Shown here: positions 1 to 6,915 of the stretch, one piece after another
How the letters are laid out: the number at the start of each line of letters is the position of its first letter
Numbering within the stretch: the stretch's first letter is position 1
IMG/VR virus record: IMGVR_UViG_3300044705_000158
Span: 1 to 31,533 of that record
Reading direction: 5' to 3' (one strand)
DNA: 31,533 nt
Source of the DNA: a virus
Translations under genes and position numbers: made by a program
The notes under the pieces: model-generated
Seen by the model: only the letters and a program-made list of their open reading frames with translations
What the model was told of the DNA's origin: nothing
Databases searched by the model: none

Positions 1-204
1 GCGTCGCCCACCGCGTCGCCCACCGCGTCGTGCACCGCGTCGCCCACCGCGTCGCGCACCGCGTCGTGCACCGCGTCGCCCACCGCGTCGCCCACCGCGC
101 CGCGCACCGCGCCGCGCACCGCGTCGCCCACCGCGTCGCCCACCGCGTCGCCCACCGCGTCGCCCACCGCGTCGCGCACCGCGTCGCGCACCGCGTCGTC
201 CACC
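1..204 (-). repeat. 12-bp tandem repeat (17 units) encoding V-x-D-A tetrads
   Basis: Seventeen consecutive 12-base units run from the window edge. The plus-strand unit is gcgtcgcccacc, with variation mainly at bases 7-8 (cc, tg, cg or tc). On the minus strand, in frame with the ATG at 530, each unit encodes Val-x-Asp-Ala with x = Gly, His, Arg or Asp; units 9 and 10 read Val-Arg-Gly-Ala. Variation is concentrated on residue x, which suggests selection on the protein. The array continues past base 1, so its full length is unknown. Confidence 0.95.
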
Positions 205-530
205 GCGCCGCCGCGGGACACTTTCAGCGTCCCGCGGCGTTCCGCGTCAAGCAGCTCGATCGCCACCGCGGCCGTCGGAGCGGCCAACGCGAGAACCAAC
301 GGCGACGACACCCAGACGACCACTTCAGGGAACGGGATTCCGGCGAAGCGATAGCAGTCCCGGACGGCTGCCTCGAACCTCTCCCGGTCGGCTGGGCCAG
401 TTCGCAGACCAACTTCGATCCACCGGTCCGCCCACTCGTTGAAGCGGGAGCGTTCCTCGTCGGAGAGCTGCTCGATCCGGGTGCGTCCGACGCGCATCTC
501 GGATCTGCGTCTGTGGCGTAGAAGAGCCAT
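1..530 (-). CDS. DUF6745-type repeat protein, C-terminus beyond window
   Basis: Last gene of the leftward operon, truncated by the window edge; about 176 residues are visible. I start it at ATG 530, three bases after the stop of the gene at 534-863, with an AAAGG just before; ATG 497 is an in-frame alternative. Residues 19-60 (IEQLSDEERSRFNEWADRW, then GLRTGPADRERFEAAV) match my memory of the N-terminal helical part of DUF6745 proteins of actinobacteria, which also carry V-R/G/H-D-A repeats. From residue 110 onward the protein is the tandem repeat. The biochemical function of the family is unknown to me. Alternative: another repeat protein with a similar leader. Confidence 0.75.
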   Translation of the reverse strand, partial: MALLRHRRRSEMRVGRTRIEQLSDEERSRFNEWADRWIEVGLRTGPADRERFEAAVRDCYRFAGIPFPEVVVWVSSPLVLALAAPTAAVAIELLDAERRGTLKVSRGGAVDDAVRDAVRDAVGDAVGDAVGDAVGDAVRGAVRGAVGDAVGDAVHDAVRDAVGDAVHDAVGDAVGD

Positions 531-533
531 CCT

Positions 534-863
534 TTAGTCGGCCACGTTCCGGATGGCGTCTGGCTGGTATTCGCGCTGACGCACGACCCTGTAGGCGCCG
601 GGCTCGACGGGGATGGTGTCGTGCTCCTGGTGGACCAGGTGGACCGGGTCGGTGCCGTGGACGAGGAGGTAGAGCTCGGCGGCCTGGTCGGCGGTGACGA
701 GCTCGGCGGATTCGTCGACGATCGTGTGGGCGTGGCCGGTCGCTTCGCCTTCGGCGAGCACGAGCCGCCCGTCGATCCGGTCGACGTGCAGGTGCGCGTC
801 GAGTGGGGGTTTGTCGATGGGAATGAGCAGGACGTCGCCCTGCCGGTACTGAGACCGCTTCAT
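534..863 (-). CDS. Hypothetical protein, 109 aa, partner of the DUF6745-type gene
   Basis: Start ATG 863 overlaps the stop of the upstream gene by four bases (ATGA). The protein begins MKRSQYRQGDVLLIPIDKPP and contains a GEATGHAHTI motif near residues 39-48, a LVHQEHDTI stretch near 77-85 and YRVVRQREYQP near 93-103. The pattern of short beta-rich segments with conserved His (GHAH, HQEH) is one I remember in small proteins encoded next to DUF6745 genes in actinobacteria, so the two probably act together. The His pairs could bind a metal, but this is inference. No signal peptide or membrane segment is visible. Confidence 0.8.
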   Translation of the reverse strand: MKRSQYRQGDVLLIPIDKPPLDAHLHVDRIDGRLVLAEGEATGHAHTIVDESAELVTADQAAELYLLVHGTDPVHLVHQEHDTIPVEPGAYRVVRQREYQPDAIRNVAD

Positions 864-2215
864 GCGGCCCTCCTTTCGGGTTGGGGTGACATGGCTGTCG
901 ATCGGGCGTGATCAGCCGGCCGGAGGAGCTCGATGACGGGGGTTAGCTCGAGCAGCGCTCGCCGGAGCTTCGCGCTGGTCGTCTTGAGGATCCTGGTCTC
1001 GGGCGGGGCGATCAGCCAGCGGCGCAGCTGCCTATTCGAGAACCCCGATGCGTCGACGAGCGGCTTCCATCTTCCTGCCCACCGCCAGTAGGCGCGCAGG
1101 TCGGCCTGGAGGCCACCTACCGCCTCCAGGTTCTCCGGTCTGTGCTTCGGCGAGCGGGCCCTGACCGCCGCGAGATGGTCGCGGATCGCTTCGACGTGGT
1201 CGGGGTGGTGGCTCTGGCAGAGGCTGCTCCCCTTGAGCGCAAGATGCCGGCACGGCCTGCCGCGAGCCGTCGTCGCCCGGCAGCGAACGGCGTACTGTTC
1301 GCCCCGACGTTCGGCGAGGTACCGCTTGTAACGGGCGCTGGAGGATCCCCTGCGGCGCTTCAGGCCGTGCCGAGTCGAGACGTGCACGGTCATCTCGATC
1401 CGGTCATGCGCCGGCAATCCCAGGATCTTCCACGTGTACGAGAGCTGCGAGGCGAGCGCGCTCTTCGTCATGCCTAGCCGGTCGCAGTTTGCGGCGGCGA
1501 GCTGGTTGATCGACTGCCAGCCATCCCAGTGAAGCGGATGCAGCGTGCGCGCTTCCTCGACGGGCAGCCTCCTCGTCGCGAGCAGCGCCTTGGGGCTCCG
1601 CCGGTAACGAGCCCGCGCGGATTCCGACCGGTCACGCAGCGGCCAGCCGGCACGCCGCCAGGCCTGGCTGACACCGGAGACGGCCGCGTGAATGGTCTTG
1701 TAGCCCTTCGCCTGCCAGTACGGCTCGACGGCCTCGGCGACGGTCAGGCCGTCACGGAGGTACCGGAGCAGGTAGAGGGCCTGCAGCTGCTCGGCCGTCC
1801 ACCTGCCTCCGCGTACGATCGGCGGGACGACGGCTGCGTAGCAGGTCGCGTGATAGACGAACCCCTCCTCGCGGACGAGAAGCTCGCCGCTGTCGACCTC
1901 GCTGCGGCAGACCCCGCATACGGTGAACGGGGAGAGTTCTTCGCCTGGGATCGGATGCTCGAGCGGGCCACGGTCGCGGCAGACCGCGCACAGCCGGCGG
2001 CCACGGAACTCGCCGGTGTATGCGAACAGCGCCCCGCTCAGACCGCACAGGCTCGGCCAGCGGTTGGTGCCCATGTCGAACGCGGCCTTGAGAGTGCGAC
2101 TTGGCCGGCCACTACCCGCCCCGATGCCCGGCATCCGCGCCTGGTCAACGGGGAGATGCCAGACAGCCTCCGATGACGAGTGGACAACGACGGGAGCACC
2201 GATCGCGACTCTCAC
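860..2215 (-). CDS. Zinc-finger/HTH-like protein with DUF5763-like Cys cluster, 451 aa
   Basis: The frame is open up to an ATG at 2248, but I choose GTG 2215: it overlaps the stop of the upstream gene as GTGA and has GAGGAG eight bases upstream. After about 50 variable residues a Cys-rich block (LCAVCRDRG, then FTVCGVCRSE, then HATCY) looks like a double zinc ribbon. A middle part with WTAEQLQALYLLRYLRDGL and WQSINQLAAANCDRLGMTKS resembles two helix-turn-helix units. Near residues 312-340, C-R-A-T-T-A-R-G-R-P-C followed by C-x2-HH resembles the DUF5763-type cluster. The gene is in the early operon between the replication-like gene and the DUF6745 pair, so a DNA-binding role is plausible. Exact function unrecognised; ATG 2074 is another possible start. 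Confidence 0.75.
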   Translation of the reverse strand: MRVAIGAPVVVHSSSEAVWHLPVDQARMPGIGAGSGRPSRTLKAAFDMGTNRWPSLCGLSGALFAYTGEFRGRRLCAVCRDRGPLEHPIPGEELSPFTVCGVCRSEVDSGELLVREEGFVYHATCYAAVVPPIVRGGRWTAEQLQALYLLRYLRDGLTVAEAVEPYWQAKGYKTIHAAVSGVSQAWRRAGWPLRDRSESARARYRRSPKALLATRRLPVEEARTLHPLHWDGWQSINQLAAANCDRLGMTKSALASQLSYTWKILGLPAHDRIEMTVHVSTRHGLKRRRGSSSARYKRYLAERRGEQYAVRCRATTARGRPCRHLALKGSSLCQSHHPDHVEAIRDHLAAVRARSPKHRPENLEAVGGLQADLRAYWRWAGRWKPLVDASGFSNRQLRRWLIAPPETRILKTTSAKLRRALLELTPVIELLRPADHARSTAMSPQPERRAA

Positions 2216-2403
2216 AGGCGGGCGCTCCTCGCGTCTTTCGGTGCCCATGACCGCAGCAGCCGGCCGGTGGCAGCGTTGCGCAGCTCGACGGCGCCGGAGA
2301 AGAACCGTTCAAGCTCGACGATGCAGCCGCGGCCGGCGTGCAGCTCGATGACCTGGCCACGCTGGGCGTGCACCTTGCGCCGCGGCTTTGCGCTAGCCGA
2401 CAC
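2212..2403 (-). CDS. Small basic hypothetical protein, 63 aa
   Basis: Starts at GTG 2403, inside the last codons of the preceding gene (11-base overlap), with GAGGAG eight bases upstream, and ends in a GTGA overlap with the next gene. A longer open frame exists upstream in this phase, but its N-terminal part lies out of phase over the preceding gene. The protein begins VSASAKPRRKVHAQRGQVIE and has a basic N-terminus followed by alternating hydrophobic residues (CIVELERFFSGAVELRN) that suggest a small beta-fold. Function not recognised. Coupling at both ends is the main support. Confidence 0.65.
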   Translation of the reverse strand: MSASAKPRRKVHAQRGQVIELHAGRGCIVELERFFSGAVELRNAATGRLLRSWAPKDARSARL

Positions 2404-3223
2404 GCGCCCGCTCCTCGTCGCGCAGTCCCCGCAAGGTTCGCACCAGGTAGCCGGCCTCGTTGCGCAGCTCGCCACGTCGACGGCGGCGGCCCAGCCGGTC
2501 GATCGCCGTCTCGAACACCGCGTGCGGCAGGCCCTCCGCCCGGAACGCGAGGACGGTCGCGACCAGTCGCCGCCGTGCCTCCGGATTAGATACGACGACC
2601 GTCTCGAGCAGCTCCTCGAGCGCGTCCAACTCCACGAGCCTGGATGGTTCGCCGCGCTGCTCGAGCAGATCCGCGGGCAAGTCCCACAGCAGCCGGGCCG
2701 GCCCTTCCCCTGCAGAACCCTGATCATGATCTTGTAGTAGTCCTGCAGGTGCACTGCCGCGCGCACGCGAACACTTGGTCCGAGCCTGTGGAGAACTTTT
2801 CATGGTCCGCACATGCGACGCGTCGCGCGTCACAGGTGCGACGTCTTGGTCCGGACCAGCGCGCCGCTTGTGCACAACCGATCCGGCTTCCACGCCTGGT
2901 TCCACAGCCTCGTGACCGTTGAGGCTGGTGCTCTCAGCCGTCCGATTGAGGAGGCTGGTGATCTCCGGAACGACCAGCAGGCCGTCCCGGGTGAGGAGCC
3001 GACCCGACGACCGGGCCCGCTCGATGAACCTGTCCACGGTTCCCGCGTCGACACGCAGGATCCGGGCCAGGTCGCGCCGTGACAGGGGACGGCCGGCCTC
3101 GTCGGCGAGTGCGTCACCCGATGGTGACCCGGCCGCGATGAACAGACAGGCGAGCCAGCAGAACCGTTGACCTGCCGGCCAGCGCGAGACGACGACGTCG
3201 GCGAGGACACGATCGATCAGCAC
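2393..3223 (-). CDS. Winged-helix replication-type protein (phage replisome organizer-like), 276 aa
   Basis: Start GTG 3223 overlaps the upstream stop by seven bases. The N-terminal 90 residues (WPAGQRFCWLACLFIAAGSP, then GRPLSRRDLARILRVDAGTV, then FIERARSSGRLL) look like the DNA-binding winged-helix domain of phage replisome organizer/DnaD-like proteins, which help load the replicative helicase. The C-terminal third (LLETVVVSNPEARRRLVATV) is helical and may be a partner-binding domain. The middle, about 2700-2800, is a low-complexity linker where codon use is odd: over 2700-2766 the annotated frame has mostly A/T third positions while another phase has almost only G/C. A pair of compensating frameshifts is possible (see findings). 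Confidence 0.65.
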   Translation of the reverse strand: MLIDRVLADVVVSRWPAGQRFCWLACLFIAAGSPSGDALADEAGRPLSRRDLARILRVDAGTVDRFIERARSSGRLLTRDGLLVVPEITSLLNRTAESTSLNGHEAVEPGVEAGSVVHKRRAGPDQDVAPVTRDASHVRTMKSSPQARTKCSRARGSAPAGLLQDHDQGSAGEGPARLLWDLPADLLEQRGEPSRLVELDALEELLETVVVSNPEARRRLVATVLAFRAEGLPHAVFETAIDRLGRRRRRGELRNEAGYLVRTLRGLRDEERARVG

Positions 3224-3432
3224 GCCAGCCTCGCCTGCTCACGCTCGACAGTCGCGATAACCCGCCGCGCCTCAGCGCGCCGACCGAGCCGCTCCAGCTC
3301 CGCCGCGTACCTCAAGCGGGCGATCCGGGCGTCGCTTGCGGCGAGCTCGACCCGCGACTGAGCGACAGCAGCCTCGTACGCCGCGGCCGCGACCTCGTAC
3401 AGTTGCACCGCCGACTTTGGCCGCGGCGTCAC
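3217..3432 (-). CDS. Small coiled-coil hypothetical protein, 71 aa
   Basis: Start GTG 3432 overlaps the stop of the upstream gene as GTGA. The protein is rich in Ala, Glu and Arg with a heptad-like pattern throughout (VAAAAYEAAVAQSRVELAAS, then ARIARLRYAAELERLG, then RRVIATVEREQ), so one long amphipathic helix or coiled coil is expected. No catalytic motif, Cys pair or membrane segment is visible. Its position just before the winged-helix gene, with overlapping ends, suggests co-production with it. Function not recognised. Confidence 0.7.
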   Translation of the reverse strand: MTPRPKSAVQLYEVAAAAYEAAVAQSRVELAASDARIARLRYAAELERLGRRAEARRVIATVEREQARLAC

Positions 3433-3761
3433 CGGCCAGCCGCCCGCCTGTCGAAGACGCCCAGACTGCGCAGCATCCGCACGATGCCGGCCGCCTGGTC
3501 GACCCTGCGGAACCGGTCCGCCCGCGGCAGATGGTCGACAGCCACTTGACCGCAGGCCGCGTAGATGCGATGAAACGCCTCCGCCTCGAGCCGCGACCGC
3601 ACATCCGCCGACACCTCGAGCCTGACCAGTGCCGCCTCACGCCGCCGGCGACGAGACCCGCCATGGCGACGCAGCTGTTGCGTCTCACGCACATCGGCGA
3701 GCTCGCGATCGAGCCGAGTCTCGCCAGCCTCTGTGGGCGTGTGCAGGAGAGCAGAGGTCAC
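3429..3761 (-). CDS. Hypothetical helical protein, 110 aa
   Basis: The open frame reaches ATG 3791, but I choose GTG 3761 because it overlaps the upstream stop as GTGA, the rule in this operon. The protein is highly charged: residues 1-45 are Arg/Glu-rich (TRLDRELADVRETQQLRRHG), followed by predicted helices (EAALVRLEVSADVRSRLEAE, then AFHRIYAACGQVAVDHLP, then RRVDQAAGIVRMLRSLG). No known domain was recognised. Neighbours are small zinc-finger and RecT-like genes, so an accessory role in replication or recombination is possible but unproven. Confidence 0.7.
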   Translation of the reverse strand: MTSALLHTPTEAGETRLDRELADVRETQQLRRHGGSRRRRREAALVRLEVSADVRSRLEAEAFHRIYAACGQVAVDHLPRADRFRRVDQAAGIVRMLRSLGVFDRRAAGR

Positions 3762-3949
3762 GCCGCATCCGCCTCCGCAAGCCTGATGCACTCATCGACG
3801 GTTGTCTGGCGACCAACCGCGACCCGACCGGACCCGCGACACACCCGGCCACGACCAACGACCGGGGCGTGCTCACGCACCAGGCCGCCCTTCCGCAACG
3901 CGACCTCGCGGCCGCACACCGGGCAAGCCCCGCGCGGTGAAGCGGTCAC
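3758..3949 (-). CDS. Small zinc-ribbon-like protein, 63 aa
   Basis: Start GTG 3949 overlaps the stop of the RecT-like gene as GTGA, and the stop overlaps the next GTG as GTGA. The N-terminus carries CPVCGREVALRKGGLVREHA, and a second Cys occurs at RVCRGSG. The C-x2-C, then His, then C-x-G-S-G arrangement is common in small actinophage proteins of unknown role that probably bind one zinc ion. The C-terminal helix (QTTVDECIRLAEADAA) is acidic. It is one of several such miniproteins in the window. Confidence 0.75.
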   Translation of the reverse strand: MTASPRGACPVCGREVALRKGGLVREHAPVVGRGRVCRGSGRVAVGRQTTVDECIRLAEADAA

Positions 3950-4635
3950 GCGGCGGCCTCCTCGACGACGTCGGCGCCCAACTCGTCACCGGTGTACGGC
4001 GCGCCCAGGAAGACATCCGAGAACAGGGCCCGGGCGAGCGCTGACACGGCCCGCGACCAGAGCATCGCCTCCGGATACTGCGTCCAGTTCTTCTTGGAGA
4101 GCAGCCCGGCGCGCTGCGCCATCTCGAGGGTGAACGTGAACGAGTCGCGCGTCCCGTCGGCCCGTTCGCCATGTGCGGTGACGGCGATCATCTCGCCCTT
4201 GTCGTTGCGGTGCTCCTCCCGCCAGAGCTTGTGGCCCGCGCTGCGGATCGACGCCGCCATCAACGCCGCCGACTCGGAGGGGCGGCCGTCGACGATCGAG
4301 ATCTCCTGCAGCGCCTTCATCGGGCCGAGGCCCCGCTCCCTGCCGTAAAGCAGGCACGCCATCACGGCAGGCGCGTTGTTGCGCAGCTGCTTCGGCACGA
4401 AGTCGGTCGCGACGACAGTGGTCGCGATCTTGCGGAGCATCGACCAGTCGGACTGGTCGGGGAGGAGCGCGATCGCCCTACCGGGCTCCTCGTCATCGAC
4501 GACGTCGGGAAGCGGAATGATCTCCTCGCTCGTCTCGGCGACGACCTCACCATCGATCGGTTCCTCGTCGGGCGCCTGGTCGTCGAGTTGCTGCTGCTCG
4601 GCAGCCTCGGGCGTCACCGCCTTGGGATTGGTCAC
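3946..4635 (-). CDS. recT-like: RecT-like single-strand annealing protein, 229 aa
   Basis: The open frame extends to 4839, but GTG 4635 overlaps the upstream stop as GTGA; the extra upstream residues look like a shadow of other genes. After an acidic 60-residue N-terminus the core reads SMLRKIATTVVATDFVPKQL, ACLLYGRERGLGPMKALQEI and SIVDGRPSESAALMAASIRS, then a beta-rich part and MLWSRAVSALARALFSDVFL near the end. The G-R-E-x-G-L-x-P-M-x-A-L and G-(R/K)-P-S-(M/E)-S-A motifs are typical of the divergent RecT-like recombinases of actinophages, which anneal single strands in phage recombination and replication. No classical RecE exonuclease was recognised nearby; the 128-residue protein at 5426-5812 is the only nuclease-like candidate. 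Confidence 0.8.
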   Translation of the reverse strand: MTNPKAVTPEAAEQQQLDDQAPDEEPIDGEVVAETSEEIIPLPDVVDDEEPGRAIALLPDQSDWSMLRKIATTVVATDFVPKQLRNNAPAVMACLLYGRERGLGPMKALQEISIVDGRPSESAALMAASIRSAGHKLWREEHRNDKGEMIAVTAHGERADGTRDSFTFTLEMAQRAGLLSKKNWTQYPEAMLWSRAVSALARALFSDVFLGAPYTGDELGADVVEEAAA

Positions 4636-4769
4636 CGGAGCACCACCCTTCTCCGGCTCCGCCACCGCTTCTTCAGACGGCCCGCGTGGCGGCCGAACCT
4701 CGGCGTCCGCGCCTTCACCCTCACCGGCGGCACACCGTCCTCGACATACCGGTAGACAACGCTGTTCAC
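4632..4769 (-). CDS. Very small basic protein, 45 aa
   Basis: Start GTG 4769 overlaps the upstream stop as GTGA and is preceded by a strong ribosome site, GGGGAGGAG, a few bases upstream; the stop overlaps the RecT-like start as GTGA. The product begins VNSVVYRYVEDGVPPVRVKA and ends in a stretch with about twelve Arg/Lys in 25 residues (RLKKRWRSRR). It could bind nucleic acid or simply serve translational coupling of the RecT-like gene. Function not recognised. Confidence 0.6.
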   Translation of the reverse strand: MNSVVYRYVEDGVPPVRVKARTPRFGRHAGRLKKRWRSRRRVVLR

Positions 4770-5056
4770 GTCTCCTCCCCTCTCGCAGTTGGTAGAACAG
4801 GCGGCTCGCGGCCGGCGACGATGTCTGCGGCGTCGCCAATCGCGAGCGGAGTCACCACGTGCCGCCACTCGCCGGTCTCCTCGTCGCGCAGATAGGTGGC
4901 CAGCCCGTCGTGCAGGTCGACCTCGACAGCCCGGTCGCCGAAGAGACGCTCGACGCGGCGACTGCCCAGCGACACCGTCACCAGGCGCAGCAACGGATGC
5001 ATGTAGACCGCCATGCCGGCCGCCGGCCCGTCGACGAACACGACGCGCTCCTTCAT
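4766..5056 (-). CDS. Hypothetical protein, 96 aa
   Basis: Start ATG 5056 overlaps the upstream stop as ATGA. AAGGAG lies inside codons 2-3, so the in-frame GTG at codon 6 (position 5041) is a possible alternative start. The sequence has FVDGPAAGMAVYMHPLLRLV near the start and VDLHDGLATYLRDEETGEWR in the second half. The DGPxAG opening and the Y-x-x-D-x-x-T-G-x-W motif recur in small actinophage proteins of unknown function with a beta-rich fold. No Cys pair, signal peptide or membrane segment. Confidence 0.75.
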   Translation of the reverse strand: MKERVVFVDGPAAGMAVYMHPLLRLVTVSLGSRRVERLFGDRAVEVDLHDGLATYLRDEETGEWRHVVTPLAIGDAADIVAGREPPVLPTARGEET

Positions 5057-5136
5057 GGCGCCGACTCCGTCTCAGCCGCCGTCTCCTCCGTCAGCGCGAC
5101 CCGGCCGCACTCATCACAGCGAACCACGTGACTCAC
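5053..5136 (-). CDS. Mini zinc-knuckle-like peptide, 27 aa
   Basis: A 28-codon frame from GTG 5136 to TGA 5053. Its start overlaps the upstream stop as GTGA and its stop overlaps the next ATG as ATGA, so it exactly fills a gap in an otherwise fully overlapping operon. The product starts VSHVVRCDECGRVALTEETA, with a single C-x2-C pair and an acidic tail. A two-Cys peptide might bind zinc as a dimer or with another protein. It is too short for routine gene calling; the support is the overlap pattern and the Cys pair. Confidence 0.6.
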   Translation of the reverse strand: MSHVVRCDECGRVALTEETAAETESAP

Positions 5137-5429
5137 CGGCCACCCCTGTCCTGACGCTCGTCAAGCCAGGCCGCCGAATAGAACGAGCTCCCATTTCGCC
5201 TGCGAACATCGCGCTCGCGCGCGCCGAGACCCTCCCGGGGCTTCGGAACCAGAAAAAGCCGCGGAGCCTTCACCTGGCGGCGGCCGGCCGGCGGCGGCAA
5301 CCGCCGCGCACCGGTCAGATCAAGCTCGCCGCCACGACGCCTCTGCGGCCAAGACACGCTCGTGTCGCACACCAGGTAGCCGACACAGAACCCCAGCAAC
5401 GCGACGAGGACGAGCACGGCGATGCTCAC
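5133..5429 (-). CDS. Small single-pass membrane protein, 98 aa
   Basis: Start GTG 5429 overlaps the upstream stop as GTGA. The first 20 residues (MSIAVLVLVALLGFCVGYLV with the start Val read as Met) form one hydrophobic membrane segment or uncleaved signal anchor. The rest is strongly basic (SWPQRRRGGELDLTGARR, then GARERDVRRRNGSS), so the positive tail should stay in the cytoplasm. No enzymatic motif. In an early operon such a protein could act in superinfection exclusion or anchor another component, but nothing in the sequence proves this. Confidence 0.7.
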   Translation of the reverse strand: MSIAVLVLVALLGFCVGYLVCDTSVSWPQRRRGGELDLTGARRLPPPAGRRQVKAPRLFLVPKPREGLGARERDVRRRNGSSFYSAAWLDERQDRGGR

Positions 5430-5812
5430 GCAGCCCTCCGCAGGTCGAGCGTCTCAGTGATCCATGCGTCAAGGTCGCGGGGCTGCAGGCTCAGGCGATC
5501 AAGGTCGAGACCGCCGGGCAATGAGAGGGTCAGGGAAAACCCTGCAACCTCGCCGTACAAGCCGCCGTCGGTTTCGTATTCGAGGAGGGCTGCGCGCCAG
5601 CCGAGTCGACTCGCGAGCTCTCTCGTCACCCGCCACGTCTTGTCCTTGGCCCCGGAGTGCTTCTCCTCGAACAGGATGCCCGCCGCCAGATCAGAGCGGC
5701 AGACGACGCGATCGATGTCGAGCACGAGCAGCGACCCGTAGGGGAACCGGCCGCGCCAGAACTTGCTGATCGCCGTCTGCTCGCGCGGGTCGCCGCGATA
5801 GCCCTCGCTCAC
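5426..5812 (-). CDS. Hypothetical phage protein with D-x-D ... E-E-K signature, 128 aa
   Basis: Start GTG 5812 overlaps the stop of the methyltransferase gene's partner frame as GTGA. The central part reads SLLVLDIDRVVCRSDLAAGI and then LFEEKHSGAKDKTWRVTREL. Small phage proteins with an Asp-rich strand followed by a strand ending in E-x-K are frequent in actinophages and look like a minimal PD-(D/E)xK nuclease fold. Here D(I)D and EEK are the candidate metal-binding residues. With a RecT-like gene in the same operon a nuclease role is attractive, but the protein is short for an exonuclease and I rate the assignment as inference. C-terminal 40 residues are Leu-rich. Confidence 0.7.
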   Translation of the reverse strand: MSEGYRGDPREQTAISKFWRGRFPYGSLLVLDIDRVVCRSDLAAGILFEEKHSGAKDKTWRVTRELASRLGWRAALLEYETDGGLYGEVAGFSLTLSLPGGLDLDRLSLQPRDLDAWITETLDLRRAA

Positions 5813-6915
5813 GCGCTCAGCCTCCGCCGCGTGATCTCCACGGCGTCCGCGTTGACGTCACAGCCGACAAACGACCGGTTTTCAGCGAGCGCTGCCAAAG
5901 CCGTCGTGCCGGAACCGAGGAACGGATCGCAGACAACGTGGCCCGGGTCGGCAAGCGCGCGGACCAGCTGCCGCATCCCATCGAGTGTCTGCTGCCACGG
6001 GTGCGATTCCTTCTCCAGATCACGGCCGGAGTCGACGACATCGGGCAGCTGCCGCAACCGCGCCTTCTCGGGCCGGGAGCCAAGGTGGTAGACGAGCACC
6101 GGCTTCCATCGGCTGATCACCTTGCGCTCGAAATCGACGGTCGACTCGTGCGCCCCGGAGAGCCAACAGACCTGCCAGTGGAAGACGAGCTCGCTTCGCC
6201 GCAGTGCAGCGAGCACCTCTGGAAGGATCCGCTGGGACGTCATTGCCGCCAACGCCCCAGCCGGCTTCAGCGTCCGAACCGCGAACTCGCCGAGGGCGGC
6301 GTACAAGTCGATCGCATCCTGCGTCACGTAAGGCGGATCCGTGACGATCGCGTCCAACTCCACGCCGGGGTCGAAGTCGCGCAGATCAGCAACGGCCAGC
6401 CGGCACGACGGACCGCCGCGCGCCTGGAGCTCAGACACGAGCTGCGCCTCCCGTTCGCGCGCTGCACGTTCACGATCCCGGCGCTCGGAACGCCGCTCAA
6501 CCTCCGCCTGCGTGATGCGCCCCTCCGGGACGAGCTCCTCGAGGATCTGGGCGAACCGGTCGGAGGGAATCGCCGCAAGCTTCTGCACCTCGTGCGATTC
6601 GCGTTCGGTGACCCCGAGGTCGCGCAGGCGCAATCCTTCGCGGCGGGAAGGATTGCCGGGCCGGAGCTCGCCGCTCGCACGGAGCTCAGACAGCAGCTCT
6701 CCCTCGCGGCGCTTCGCCCAGAGGTGCGCAGCCGCCGCGAGGTTGACCTTCTCGAGCCCGAGGCGCTGCCTTTGAGCCCAGACGCGCGCCGCGGCCGCTT
6801 TGTCGGCGAGCTCCTTCGCCTCGTCGACGCGCTCGATCCGTTCGGCGAGCATGCGCACTTCGGCGACGGTGGCGAGGTAGTGCTGTTCGTCTCGGATTGC
6901 GAGCGTGGCGCTCAT
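5809..6915 (-). CDS. DNA methyltransferase (beta-type, DPPY), 368 aa
   Basis: The frame is open to 7053, but ATG 6915 overlaps the stop of the XRE gene as ATGA and starts the natural N-terminus MSATLAIRDEQHYLATVAEV. Residues 1-175 form a long charged helical region (EAKELADKAAAARVWAQRQR) as in phage and plasmid methyltransferases with a ParB-like leader. The catalytic motif DAIVTDPPYVTQD (near residue 196) precedes the S-adenosylmethionine motif CDPFLGSGTTALAAL (near 333), the order of beta-class N6-adenine/N4-cytosine enzymes. The last residues (FVGCDVNADAVEITRRRL) complete the cofactor fold. No restriction enzyme was recognised beside it, so it probably modifies phage DNA for protection or regulation. 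Target sequence cannot be predicted. Confidence 0.9.
   Translation of the reverse strand: MSATLAIRDEQHYLATVAEVRMLAERIERVDEAKELADKAAAARVWAQRQRLGLEKVNLAAAAHLWAKRREGELLSELRASGELRPGNPSRREGLRLRDLGVTERESHEVQKLAAIPSDRFAQILEELVPEGRITQAEVERRSERRDRERAAREREAQLVSELQARGGPSCRLAVADLRDFDPGVELDAIVTDPPYVTQDAIDLYAALGEFAVRTLKPAGALAAMTSQRILPEVLAALRRSELVFHWQVCWLSGAHESTVDFERKVISRWKPVLVYHLGSRPEKARLRQLPDVVDSGRDLEKESHPWQQTLDGMRQLVRALADPGHVVCDPFLGSGTTALAALAENRSFVGCDVNADAVEITRRRLSA

Noticed and set aside
1-204. CRISPR array
   Set aside because: Units are 12 bases, contiguous and without spacers; it is a coding tandem repeat.
30-521. Plus-strand frame with H-R-V-A repeats
   Set aside because: It is the reverse reading of the 12-base tandem array; the minus frame has a family match, a sensible start and operon context.
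1529-2176. 215-residue plus-strand frame
   Set aside because: Antisense to the zinc-finger protein at 860-2215, with no recognisable domain and no ribosome site.
4885-4900. GATAGG on the plus strand inside the leftward operon
   Set aside because: It lies antisense within a minus-strand gene and is not followed by a plus-strand start.
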